Assembly (NCBI GenBank): GCA_020718925.1
Contig: DYRC01000051.1
Span: 1 to 17,137, forward strand
Length of the DNA: 17,137 nucleotides
Source: Desulfonema limicola
Lineage (GTDB): Bacteria > Desulfobacterota > Desulfobacteria > Desulfobacterales > DYRC01
Direction: 5' to 3'
Position numbers and translations under genes: made by a program. This document shows positions 7,505-14,730 of the stretch, in pieces. The stretch's first letter is position 1, and each line of letters opens with the position of its first letter. The notes under the pieces were generated by a model. The model saw only the letters and a list, made by a program, of their open reading frames with translations, was not told the DNA's origin and did not search any database.

Positions 7505-8737
7505 TTAATCTGTTACGCGTATCGAATGAAAGACTCTCTGTCCCGGAGACAGCGTTATCACAGGCAGATCAATATTTTCAATCTGGCTGCCATCCTGCCG
7601 GGAAATCGTTATGTTCAGCGAATGCGTTCCGGGGGCAAGCGGAAATCGCAGCAGATACAAAGACGCAGGCAGCGTTTCCCACGAACGGGTATCCGGCTCT
7701 TCAGTGATAAATAACACCGCGCGGAATAATGCCCCGACCAGCTCATGATTTCTGCTTTCAACGGCTCTTGCCAATGTTTCTTTGACTGCCGCGCGGGCAG
7801 CTTCTTTTATCATGATTTTGGATGCTCTGTGGCTTAATGACGCCCGGCACACATCATCCACGCTCGTTCTGACGCTCATCATGGGCAGCAGGCGTTGAGA
7901 GGATTCAGACGCGGTAATTTCTGCCATATCCGGCTCCTGATGCTGATACTGCGGAAAAGAAATGCGGATGGTTGGCGGAAGAATAATATTTCCGGGAATT
8001 TTTTTCGGCGCGTTTCCTATGCCCACAAAAAGAATCAACTCTGCTGCCGCATCCTGCTGTTTTTCATTTGAAATAAAGCTTTTATAGCGTTTGGCATCGT
8101 CATGGAAGCCCAGTTTTACGGCAAGCCGGTACAGTTTTTCAGCAATCGCAGTGTCATCCGGTATCGCTTCGTTCAGTTTTTTATATTCGATATAGGCGTC
8201 ATTATTTTCGCCTAATATCTCATAACACAGCGCAATCAGGGCGCGGGTAAAATAATCATTGGAAAGCGCGATAGGATATTGTTCCATCAGCCTGAGAGCC
8301 TGTTTTGCATCCACCAGCGCGTCTTCATATTTATTAAGCAGGAGATAATTCATCATCAGATAGCTATGCACCCATAGCCGCTCGCTGTATTCCCCTTTGT
8401 ATTCGGTAATCCATTCGGTGGTTACAAGCGATGCAGCCTGCTGACTGACGCTGATCACGTCCTGCTTTTTTATCAGATCTGATGCTTTCAGAAATTCATT
8501 CACGCTGTCTTCATATTTGCCGACATGATGAAGAATCAGCCCTTTTTCCATAAACAGCAGAAGCTTGTCTCTGTTTGAAAACTCTTCGGGCTTGGAAAGA
8601 CTGACTTCGGCTTTCTGAAACTGGTGGCTGTAAAACGCAGTCCGGGCTTCGCGCAGGGGAGCGGACGCGCAGCCCGTCAGCCAGACGATCAGTCCTGCCA
8701 GCAGAACAAGCCGATATGTGAAACGATATGCAGACAT
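7505..8737 (-). CDS. COG3014-type TPR lipoprotein, partner of the LpoB-like protein
   Basis: The protein has 410 residues with a lipoprotein signal peptide ending in the lipobox LTGC (C23), so it is expected in the outer-membrane or periplasmic face. Residues about 30-230 are helical and tetratricopeptide-like (YEDSVNEFLKAS, YEDALVDAKQAL, NDAYIEYKKLN). After these comes a proline-rich segment (IILPPTIRISFPQYQ), a basic helix (about 295-325) and a C-terminal beta-rich domain with FPLAPGTHSLNITI. This layout matches the COG3014 group, which in many Gram-negatives sits next to an LpoB-like lipoprotein gene. The biochemical role of COG3014 is not established as far as I know. The ATG directly abuts the stop codon of the upstream lpoB-like gene (TAAATG), so the two are co-translated. 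Confidence 0.8.
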   Translation of the reverse strand: MSAYRFTYRLVLLAGLIVWLTGCASAPLREARTAFYSHQFQKAEVSLSKPEEFSNRDKLLLFMEKGLILHHVGKYEDSVNEFLKASDLIKKQDVISVSQQAASLVTTEWITEYKGEYSERLWVHSYLMMNYLLLNKYEDALVDAKQALRLMEQYPIALSNDYFTRALIALCYEILGENNDAYIEYKKLNEAIPDDTAIAEKLYRLAVKLGFHDDAKRYKSFISNEKQQDAAAELILFVGIGNAPKKIPGNIILPPTIRISFPQYQHQEPDMAEITASESSQRLLPMMSVRTSVDDVCRASLSHRASKIMIKEAARAAVKETLARAVESRNHELVGALFRAVLFITEEPDTRSWETLPASLYLLRFPLAPGTHSLNITISRQDGSQIENIDLPVITLSPGQRVFHSIRVTD

Positions 8738-9346
8738 TTACCATCCGATAATCGGCACAGAAGATTCCCGCGCCAGTTCTACGGCATCTGACCATGCGAT
8801 CAAGCCTGTTTTGATGTCGGTCATTTCAAGATTGAGACTGTAATACATCAGGGTTTTCTTTGTAAGCCGCCATTGTCTTGGCTGTTTTTTTTCAATGGAA
8901 CGCAGGGTGCCGCTCAGAATATACTGCGCCCCGACCTGACGCGCATATTCAACGCGGGTTTTGGGATCTGTCGCATCGCTGTATTGATGTGCCATTTCCT
9001 GAGAGATATTGCCGCGCTGAGTTTCATTGATAAAGCTGAATTTACCCGAATTGATCAGTTTTCTTCGGATTTCATCCGTGATGCCGCTGGTATCAATATG
9101 CTCGGATGTGCGATTTGCCACGCCATAGACAATCATCACCGGCTTCTGCTCTGAGGCGGGAAAGCTCTGCGCCAGCAGCGGATTGACCAGTGCGTCTATG
9201 ATTTTTTTCTTGTCGGAAAAATCATAGGATGCGTCATAATGTTTAGCGTCATCCGGCGATATGTCGCGGGTAGTGGCAGTACAGCCGCCTATCATAACGC
9301 TTATGAATATCAGCAGGAGATGTTTTTTTATCAAAGAAGTTTTCAT
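8738..9346 (-). CDS. lpoB: LpoB-like lipoprotein (COG3417, penicillin-binding protein activator family)
   Basis: LpoB in enterobacteria is an outer-membrane lipoprotein that activates the peptidoglycan synthase PBP1B. This 202-residue protein has a lipobox MIGGC (C22) and an N-terminal linker. The family domain shows PVMIVYGVANRTSEHIDT, TDEIRRKLINSGKFSFI, ARQVGAQYILSGTL and the closing YYSLNLEMTDIKTGLIAWSDA. The start at 9346 is set by a strong GGAGG 8 nt upstream; the frame continues far upstream, but that extension lacks a signal peptide and crosses the promoter region. The next gene (COG3014 type) begins right at its stop. Whether it activates a PBP in this organism is inference, since no PBP gene is in the window. 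Confidence 0.85.
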   Translation of the reverse strand: MKTSLIKKHLLLIFISVMIGGCTATTRDISPDDAKHYDASYDFSDKKKIIDALVNPLLAQSFPASEQKPVMIVYGVANRTSEHIDTSGITDEIRRKLINSGKFSFINETQRGNISQEMAHQYSDATDPKTRVEYARQVGAQYILSGTLRSIEKKQPRQWRLTKKTLMYYSLNLEMTDIKTGLIAWSDAVELARESSVPIIGW

Positions 9347-9367
9347 TCGGTTGCCTCCGTTTAAAGT

Positions 9368-9412
9368 TTGACAATTTCGGTATATTTTGAAACAGTCTTT
9401 TAAAATTGTCAA
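9368..9412. promoter_or_regulatory. 10-bp inverted repeat in the lpoB/chemoreceptor divergent region
   Basis: Perfect arms TTGACAATTT (9368-9377) and AAATTGTCAA (9403-9412) are separated by 25 bp. They lie in the 139-bp gap between two divergently transcribed genes. Each arm contains a -35-like TTGACA facing inward, so the dyad may be an operator, a pair of facing promoters, or both. No other gene-like content is seen in the gap. Confidence 0.45.
9384..9412 (-). promoter_or_regulatory. Candidate promoter of the lpoB-like operon
   Basis: On the minus strand there is a consensus TTGACA (9412-9407), a 17-bp spacer and CAAAAT (9389-9384). The -35 is part of a 10-bp inverted repeat described separately. 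The leader to the ATG at 9346 would be about 30 nt and includes the GGAGG ribosome site. Confidence 0.45.
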
Positions 9413-9485
9413 GAAAGATATAAAATGATAAGTAAGAAGTGTCAGGAATGAACGGTTTTTAAAAAAAATAACGGAGAGTAACTGT

Positions 9486-11559
9486 ATGAAGATTAAAGGA
9501 AAGTTCATCAGTCTTATCGTATCCGGGGTGATTGTGCTGGGAATTATTGTCATCGGAATATCCGCCGCTTCTTTGAAACACCGGGGACATACAGAGCTTT
9601 CGATGCTGAAAAATCTGATGATCGAGCAGCGGAAGAAAATGCTGAAAAATCTGATGAGCAATGCCTATACCATCATAGAAAACAGCTATCAGGACCTTCT
9701 CGATCCTAAAAAATTGTCCGATATGTACAAAAAACAACTCAACATTGCGTTAAGCATGGCATATAGTTCCATAGAGCATATTCATCATTCTATGAATCAC
9801 TTATCGGAAGCCGATCAGAAAAAAATTGCGATAGACCTTCTGAAAAACATGAGATACAATCTGACAGATTATGTCTGGATCAACGATGAAGCCCCTAAGA
9901 TGATCATGCACCCGTTCAGAAGCGATCTGGATGGCAAAGACCTTTCGGATTTCAAAGACCCGGAAGGCAAGCTGCTGTTTATGGAAATGATAAAGGTCTG
10001 CAAAGAACACGGCGAAGGATTTGTCCATTATATGTGGCCCAAACCCGGACATGACAAACCGGTTCCCAAACTGTCCTATGTCAAACTGTTCAAGCCCTGG
10101 GGCTGGATTATCGGCACAGGCATATATATGGAAGTTGCCGAAGACGAGACTAAAGAAAAAGTAAAACGTATCGTAAATTTGCTGAGATACGGACAAGATG
10201 GCAAAGATTATTTCTATATTTTCAGCATGGATACCCGGAAAATGCTTCAGCATCCCAGGACTGAGCTTGTCGGAACAGATACAGATGCGGATATATTTAC
10301 CGATTCTGACGGAAAACATCTTCTGTCCGAATTGTCAAAGATAGCCTCGGAAAACGGGGAAGGCTTTTTTTCATATAAATGGCCTAAGCTCGGAGAGGTA
10401 AAGCCTGTGGACAAACTGACTTTTGTGAAACGCTTTGACAAATGGAACTGGGCGGTCTGCACCGGCATTTATATGGATGATCTTGAAGAAATAATGGTTC
10501 GGAAACAGAAAGAAATCATGTCCGAGGTCAATGCTCAGATTCGGATATTGAGCGGCATCGTCGGCGTTATCGGCATATTCATTATCTTTGCCGTATCTTT
10601 TCTGATTAACCGAACCGTGATTCTGCCGGTAAAAAAGGCGGTTAAATGTTTAAGCGACGGGGCAGGACAGATTGCGCTGGTGTCAGGCAGCGTACTTTCC
10701 GACAGCCAGTCTCTGAGCCATAGCACCTGCGAAGAAGCCAGTTCTTTGGAAGAAACCGCTTCCGCGCTTGAACAGATGGCGTCGGTCTGCCATCAGCGGG
10801 CAGATAAGGCGCGATCTGCAACGGATATGATGGATGAAGCCATCCGCATATCGGAAAAAGTAAGCGGGCAGATGTCGGATATGACTGCCTCTATGAATCA
10901 TATCAGCGCGTCCGCCGAACAAATCCGTCAGATCATCAAGACCATTGAAGAAATTGCTTTTCAGACCAAGTCTGCTGGCATTGAACGCGGCGATTGAGGC
11001 GGCAAGAGCCGGAGAAGCAGGGGCGGGGTTTTCCGTGGTGGCTGCTGAAGTCAGACAGCTTGCCATAAAATCGGGCAATGCGGCAAATCATACGACCGCC
11101 CTGATTGAAAACACCCTTGAAGCAGTCCGGCGCGGGAATGAGATTGTCCGCACGACCGGAGAATCTTATGCTGAAAATATTGATATTATCGGCAGGGTCA
11201 GCAAGATTGTGGATGAAGCGACTCAGGCGTATGAAGATCAGGAACGCCGCTTTGAGCAGATCAAGCAGACCATGAGATTAATGGATAAGGTAACGCAGAA
11301 AAACCGGCTTGTTGCCCAGGCGTCCTTTAAGATATCCGTTGATATGAATATGCGGACAGAGGAATTAAAGCGGATTGCCGATGATTTGGAACGCATTATC
11401 GGCAGAGACAGAAATTCCCATTATTGTCATACCGATTCGCTATCAAAGCACCCATCCCCTGTGCCCCCTCCCCCGACCCCTCCCCTGAAAGGAGAGGGGA
11501 GTACTGATGATGTATCTCCCCCTTCCCTTTCAGGGAAGGGGGGCAGGGGGGTTAGGTGA
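9486..11559 (+). pseudogene. Double-Cache methyl-accepting chemotaxis protein, broken by a one-base frameshift
   Basis: This is a transmembrane chemoreceptor. In order: TM1 (about 7-28); a periplasmic region with two related Cache units, the first with LTDYVWINDEAPKMIMHP and WGWIIGTGIY, the second with KDYFYIFSMDTRKMLQHP and WNWAVCTGIY; TM2 (about 354-374); a short HAMP-like link; and the cytoplasmic coiled-coil signalling domain. The reading frame is lost after AFQT (residue 494) and runs to a stop at 10997. Dropping the G at 10970 restores the universal hairpin tip NLLALNAAIEAARAGEAGAGF and joins the second frame to 11559, giving 690 residues. A GGAGAG lies 7 nt before the ATG. Without correction the product lacks the CheA/CheW-contacting tip, so it would be inactive. 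A sequencing or assembly error is as likely as a true mutation. The last about 35 residues come from a GC-rich repeat. Confidence 0.88.
11453..11556. repeat. Compound GC-rich palindromic repeat at the 3' end of the chemoreceptor gene
   Basis: Two half-units face each other around the centre ACTGATGATGTAT. The left half has a C-rich run followed by CCCCTCCCCT-GAAA-GGAGAGGGG (11477-11499). The right half has a perfect 10-bp stem, CCCCCTTCCC-TTTCA-GGGAAGGGGG (11518-11542). The reverse complement of the right half aligns with the left half. The left half also matches the repeat inside gspE. It encodes the chemoreceptor tail (PPPPTPPLKGEGS and PPSLSGKGGRGVR) and supplies or immediately precedes its stop codon. 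There is no T run, so it is not a standard terminator. Confidence 0.8.
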
Positions 11560-11682
11560 GTATGTCATCACAGATATTTAAGCGATATGCAACATCAGGC
11601 TTGCGATAACACGGAAAAAGTGGTATCTGATATTCTGTTATCGGAATTTTATAAAGAGGAGGTTAAGAATAGCAGCCCATGA
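11560..11682 (+). other. Possible former chemoreceptor 3' end, now cut off by the repeat
   Basis: After the TGA at 11557-11559 the same frame stays open for 40 codons, to a TGA at 11680-11682. That second TGA overlaps the ATG of the next gene (CCATGATG). The segment includes the stretch SDILLSEFYKEEVKNSSP and the AGGAGG ribosome site of the next gene. This fits a former tail that ended in translational coupling before the repeat was inserted. A run of 40 open codons can also be chance, and a separate 31-codon reading from ATG 11587 has no ribosome site. Confidence 0.3.
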
Positions 11683-11924
11683 TGCAGACGTTGAAAATCC
11701 ATATTTTCAAGCCCGGAAAAAACGATCCGGAGACCAAAATATCGTTTCCGTTGTCCGCGCTTCCGGTGTCGGAAAAATTGCTGCCCAGCAGAGTGAGGGC
11801 GTCTTTGGCAAAAGAAGGCATTGATCTGAGTGAGTTAAGCAATTTATTTGCCAAGCAGGGTCCCAAAGGAACGCTGATTGAAATAGAAAACATGCTCGAA
11901 AAAATGATCATTATGGTCGAATAG
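11679..11924 (+). CDS. Small conserved protein of unknown function (81 residues)
   Basis: A short acidic-basic protein with no signal peptide or membrane segment. The pattern is an initial strand (LKIHIFKPGK), a Pro/Glu turn, a strand and helix (FPLSALPVSEKLLPSRVRASLAKEGID), a second helix (LSELSNLFAK) and a final strand pair (GTLIEIE, KMIIMVE). This resembles a small domain often found alone or at the end of bacterial stress or regulatory proteins, but I cannot name the family with certainty. Two tandem ATG codons occur (11679 and 11682). The AGGAGG at 11657-11662 is 16 nt upstream, longer than usual, and a TAG blocks any earlier in-frame start. The next gene follows after 8 nt, so the two form an operon. 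Confidence 0.7.
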   Translation: MMQTLKIHIFKPGKNDPETKISFPLSALPVSEKLLPSRVRASLAKEGIDLSELSNLFAKQGPKGTLIEIENMLEKMIIMVE

Positions 11925-11932
11925 GAGCGGCG

Positions 11933-12715
11933 ATGAAAATCGGGCATCATACGCATCCCCGAAAAAATATCATTAACGACATCCGATGGATCGGCGAAAA
12001 CGGATTTGATTTCGTCGATCTGTTTCTGGAGCCTGAATCAGACGCGGCACACATTGATACGGCTAAAATTTCAGACGCGCTTGGGCGTTTCGGGCTGAGC
12101 GCGGTGGGGCATACCGCGTGGTATCTGCCCATCGGCTCTGAAATGCGGGAGCTGCGCGAAAATGCGGTTGATATTCTCAAACGCTATGTGCTGATTTGCG
12201 CGGAGTTGAAATGTACGCTGATGACGGTTCATGCGAATTGGCCCTCCGGGTTGTTCAAGGCGGAGGAAGGCGTCAATTTTCAGACCGAATCTTTTCAGAC
12301 CTTGTGTCCGTTTGCAGCAGACAACGGCGTTACGATTATTTACGAATCCATCGCCACGCCCAAAGACAACAAAGAGAATATCCGAAAAATTCTGGATTTG
12401 AACCCGCTGCTTGATTTTCATGCGGATATAGGGCATCTGAATCTGTCCGGCAGAAATCCTATCGAATATCTGACAGCATTCAAAGATCGGCTGCGCCATG
12501 TTCATCTGCATGACAACGATGGTTTAAGAGACCTGCATCTGCCGATGGGAACCGGCATCATTGACTGGGACGCGCTGATCAAAGAACTGAAAAGTTTTTA
12601 TGACAGCACGATTACGCTGGAAATCTTTTCCAACGATAAAGATTACGTCCTGTTATCCAAGCGGAAACTGCGCGAAAAATGGGATAATTCCGGCTCTGTC
12701 CGGTCTTCGCAGTAA
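11933..12715 (+). CDS. Sugar-phosphate isomerase/epimerase-like TIM-barrel protein (AP endonuclease 2 family)
   Basis: This is a cytoplasmic xylose-isomerase-like TIM barrel. The 260 residues show the expected series of strands with metal-ligand-type residues: TVHANW, IIYESIA (Glu), DFHADIGHLNLSG (Asp and His), HVHLHDNDG and a final TLEIFS (Glu). The substrate cannot be read from the sequence; members of this family act as isomerases, epimerases or endonuclease IV-like enzymes. AGGAG overlaps the stop of the preceding small gene and lies 6 nt before the ATG. Its last 73 bp overlap the 3' end of bioN, which is on the opposite strand, so the two genes converge tail to tail. Confidence 0.85.
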   Translation: MKIGHHTHPRKNIINDIRWIGENGFDFVDLFLEPESDAAHIDTAKISDALGRFGLSAVGHTAWYLPIGSEMRELRENAVDILKRYVLICAELKCTLMTVHANWPSGLFKAEEGVNFQTESFQTLCPFAADNGVTIIYESIATPKDNKENIRKILDLNPLLDFHADIGHLNLSGRNPIEYLTAFKDRLRHVHLHDNDGLRDLHLPMGTGIIDWDALIKELKSFYDSTITLEIFSNDKDYVLLSKRKLREKWDNSGSVRSSQ

Positions 12716-13266
12716 CACCGCGCTTCCATCGCAATTATCAGGTTATCCGCATCTTCAAAAGTTCGGCGTGTCAGCGGCAGGACAAATCTGACCATCCGGT
12801 AAATCGGATTTTTGCGGCATTCAATGCCTCTGGCTTTCTGAGCATCGGATATTTCATTGCTCTGCCGAAGGATCATCGGTAAAAATCTCATCATCAGGCT
12901 GATCATTGTAGAAAGCCGCTTTTCCGGCACAAAGGGAATAAGCTTGAAAAACCATCGCAATGCTGCCCGGATTTCCCATGTCCGGGTGGTTGCCATCAGG
13001 CTGATGCCTGCGTAAGCTGCCAAGATGATCCGCCAGCACACAAGCGTTGCGTCATACATTCCGGCGGATAAAGCTCTTATGCCCCATATCGGACATAGCA
13101 GCAGAACAACGCAGCGCATGTCTTTCAGGGTGGAAAACAATGACAATCGAACCCGAATGCCCCACCACAGCACAAGAAGCGTCAGCAAGGCTAACATTTT
13201 CCATTGTGCGTTCAGGCTTAAAAATCCGATAATCGCAATTGCGGCAAGTTTCAGACGTGGATCCAT
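12643..13266 (-). CDS. bioN: BioN-like ECF transporter transmembrane subunit (EcfT)
   Basis: This is the coupling membrane subunit of an energy-coupling-factor transporter, here with BioM and BioY for biotin uptake. The 207-residue protein has about four to five hydrophobic segments (residues 5-37, 50-68, 74-92 and a further one). It also has the two cytoplasmic coupling motifs: ARG at 145-147 in SDAQKARGIE, and a second ARC at 182-184 (Cys in place of the usual Gly). The GGAG upstream of the ATG is about 13 nt away. In ordinary bioMN operons this gene abuts bioM; here a toxin-antitoxin pair and two short gaps (747 bp in total) separate them, so its expression may now depend on read-through from that cassette. 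Its 3' end overlaps the convergent epimerase-like gene. Confidence 0.88.
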   Translation of the reverse strand: MDPRLKLAAIAIIGFLSLNAQWKMLALLTLLVLWWGIRVRLSLFSTLKDMRCVVLLLCPIWGIRALSAGMYDATLVCWRIILAAYAGISLMATTRTWEIRAALRWFFKLIPFVPEKRLSTMISLMMRFLPMILRQSNEISDAQKARGIECRKNPIYRMVRFVLPLTRRTFEDADNLIIAMEARCYCEDRTEPELSHFSRSFRLDNRT

Positions 13267-13301
13267 GTAGTTATAATAACTCCGATTTTTCCGGATTTCA
13301 G

Positions 13302-13329
13302 GGCTGGAAGCGCAAGCGGGCTATTTGAA
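13302..13329. repeat. Left flanking repeats of the DinJ/YafQ cassette
   Basis: GGCTGGAAGC (13302-13311) is the exact reverse complement of 13997-14006. GCTATTTGAA (13320-13329) recurs in direct orientation at 13950-13959. The second motif overlaps the toxin stop codon. Together with the right-hand set they bracket the two toxin-antitoxin genes. Confidence 0.45.
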
Positions 13330-13590
13330 CAAATCCGCATGTGAACCTGTGCGTACAAATTGAATTGCGTCTCCTTCTATCCGATATATCAATATCCAGT
13401 CAGGTTCAATATGACAGTCATAACAGTCTTTATATTTACCCTTCAGAGGATGGTTTTTATACCGGTCATCCAATTTTTCCTGACGGATAAGCATACGGAT
13501 AACTATCTTTAACTTTTCAGTATCTTTTCTCCGTTTAACAATCCTTCTCATATCTCTGTCGAATCGTTTTGAATAAATCGGTCTGAGCAT
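13321..13590 (-). CDS. yafQ: YafQ-family mRNA interferase toxin
   Basis: This is a RelE-superfamily ribosome-dependent endoribonuclease. The 89-residue product keeps all residues that matter in E. coli YafQ, each three positions earlier: H47 (HPLKG), H60 and D64-W65 (CHIEPDW), R80, H84 (GSHADLF) and F88. It should therefore be active. The start overlaps the antitoxin stop by one base (TAATG), which gives tight coupling. The pair sits between bioM and bioN. Confidence 0.93.
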   Translation of the reverse strand: MLRPIYSKRFDRDMRRIVKRRKDTEKLKIVIRMLIRQEKLDDRYKNHPLKGKYKDCYDCHIEPDWILIYRIEGDAIQFVRTGSHADLFK

Positions 13591-13850
13591 TATATTCCCA
13601 ATTTTTTAAACATATCATCTTCATTTTCACATACAACCAAGCCTATTCCTTTTCTTGCCTCATTTATTGCTTTAACCGTCTCTTCATTGGGTATTTCCAG
13701 ATCAAACGGCAAACTCCTGCAATGTTTTACCTGAACAAAAAAAAGATTAATGGCTTCATTTATTGACAGGTTCATCTCATGGAAGATATTTTCAACCTCT
13801 GTTTTTAATATCGGGTCTATTCTTGCTGTTATTGTTGATAATTGTGTCAT
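13590..13850 (-). CDS. dinJ: DinJ/RelB-family antitoxin
   Basis: This is the antitoxin partner of the YafQ-like toxin: a ribbon-helix-helix DNA-binding N terminus (STITARIDPILKTEVENIF, then a helix with INEAINLFF) and an acidic C-terminal toxin-binding tail. The ATG at 13850 is chosen because GAGG lies 6 nt ahead and the product then has 86 residues, the normal length. The frame also runs from an ATG at 13892, but that extension (IFVFYFLMNSEDK) is not family-like and crosses the promoter. A 13-bp palindrome at 13884-13896 is a likely autoregulatory operator. Confidence 0.92.
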   Translation of the reverse strand: MTQLSTITARIDPILKTEVENIFHEMNLSINEAINLFFVQVKHCRSLPFDLEIPNEETVKAINEARKGIGLVVCENEDDMFKKLGI

Positions 13851-13882
13851 TTTATCCTCGCTGTTCATTAAGAAATAAAAAA

Positions 13883-13911
13883 CGAATATCATATTCTTGT
13901 GAAAAAATCAA
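13883..13911 (-). promoter_or_regulatory. Promoter/operator of the dinJ-yafQ pair
   Basis: GAATAT-C-ATATTC (13884-13896) is a perfect 13-bp dyad. On the minus strand TTGATT (13911-13906), a 17-bp spacer and TATTCG (13888-13883) form a candidate promoter, and a TATGAT also lies inside the dyad. An antitoxin ribbon-helix-helix dimer bound here would block transcription, as known for DinJ/RelB systems. Confidence 0.5.
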
Positions 13912-13949
13912 GAGATAAATATCTGTAATAATTTCAGAAGTTATATCAC

Positions 13950-14006
13950 GCTATTTGAAAGCCTGACATTATCAGCCGCTATTTCAGCAAGCGTCAGCTT
14001 CCAGCC
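13950..14006. repeat. Right flanking repeats of the DinJ/YafQ cassette
   Basis: GCTATTTGAA (13950-13959) repeats 13320-13329 directly. GCTTCCAGCC (13997-14006) is the exact inverse of 13302-13311. A third partial copy, GCTATTT, and GCAAGCG (also present on the left side at 13312-13318) lie between them. The segment directly follows the bioM stop codon. Confidence 0.45.
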
Positions 14007-14013
14007 GTGCGAT

Positions 14014-14730
14014 TTATCGCTCACGAGGCGGTCTCACGCCGAAATTTTCGATTCCGTCAAGCACATCAGCCGGAATGCCGTCTCTGACAATTTTTCCGTT
14101 CTGCATCACAATCAGCCGATCCGTGTATGGCAGCACTTTTTCCAAATCATGGGTGGCAAGAATAATCGTATGCCCCTGCCGGTGCAGCAGGACAATCCGG
14201 CGCAGAACCTGTTTTACGCCCGGATAATCCAGATTGGAAAACGGCTCGTCAAAGACCAGAATACGGGGATTCATTGCCAACACGCCTGCAATCGCAAGCC
14301 GCCGCTTCTGTCCGCCGGAAAGCTGATAGGGCGGAATGTCCTCAAGCCCACTCAGATGAACCGCTTCCAGCGCGTGAGCTACCCGGTCGTTGATGTCTTT
14401 GCGGCTGAGTTTTAAATTTTCAGGACCGAACGCCGCATCTTCATACACAGTTTCGCCGATAATCTGGCTGTCCGCATCCTGAAACACCATGCCGACCATC
14501 TGCCTTGCTTTGGCAGGATTTTTGGCAGCCGAAATTCCGGCAGCCGTTACGGTTCCTGAAGTCGGCAGCAAAAGTCCGTTTAAATGCCGGAGCAAGGTGG
14601 TTTTTCCGGAGCCGTTGCATCCGGCAAGCACCACAAATTGTCCTTCACGAATTTTCAGACTGATCCCATCCAAAGCAATGCGTCCGCTGGCAAAGCGATG
14701 CGTCAGATTTTCAATCTCAATGATGTTCAT
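14014..14730 (-). CDS. bioM: BioM-like ECF transporter ATPase
   Basis: This is the cytoplasmic ABC ATPase of the biotin transporter. The 238 residues hold every ABC motif: Walker A GCNGSGKTT (37-45), Q-loop VFQDADSQ with Q84, signature LSGGQKRR (137-144), Walker B ILVFDEP (157-163), D-loop NLD and the switch histidine H194 in ATHDLE. The F-Q-x-x-x-x-Q pattern of the Q-loop is typical of ECF ATPases. Its start overlaps the bioY stop by 4 nt. The usual next gene, bioN, lies 747 bp downstream beyond a toxin-antitoxin cassette. CbiO (cobalt) is the main alternative, but the bioY partner settles the substrate. Confidence 0.93.
   Translation of the reverse strand: MNIIEIENLTHRFASGRIALDGISLKIREGQFVVLAGCNGSGKTTLLRHLNGLLLPTSGTVTAAGISAAKNPAKARQMVGMVFQDADSQIIGETVYEDAAFGPENLKLSRKDINDRVAHALEAVHLSGLEDIPPYQLSGGQKRRLAIAGVLAMNPRILVFDEPFSNLDYPGVKQVLRRIVLLHRQGHTIILATHDLEKVLPYTDRLIVMQNGKIVRDGIPADVLDGIENFGVRPPRER

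Noticed and set aside
9347..9661. Upstream extension of the lpoB-like gene by 105 codons
   Set aside because: It crosses the promoter region and the start of the divergent chemoreceptor gene; the internal ATG has GGAGG and a proper lipoprotein signal.
11477..11542. The hairpins after the chemoreceptor gene as an ordinary transcription terminator
   Set aside because: The stems are strong but no T run follows, they lie inside the coding frame, and the same motif occurs inside gspE, so a dispersed repeat explains them better.
13851..13892. Longer antitoxin start at ATG 13892
   Set aside because: It would put the operator palindrome at the start codon and add residues not seen in DinJ/RelB proteins; the ATG at 13850 has a good ribosome site and gives the normal length.
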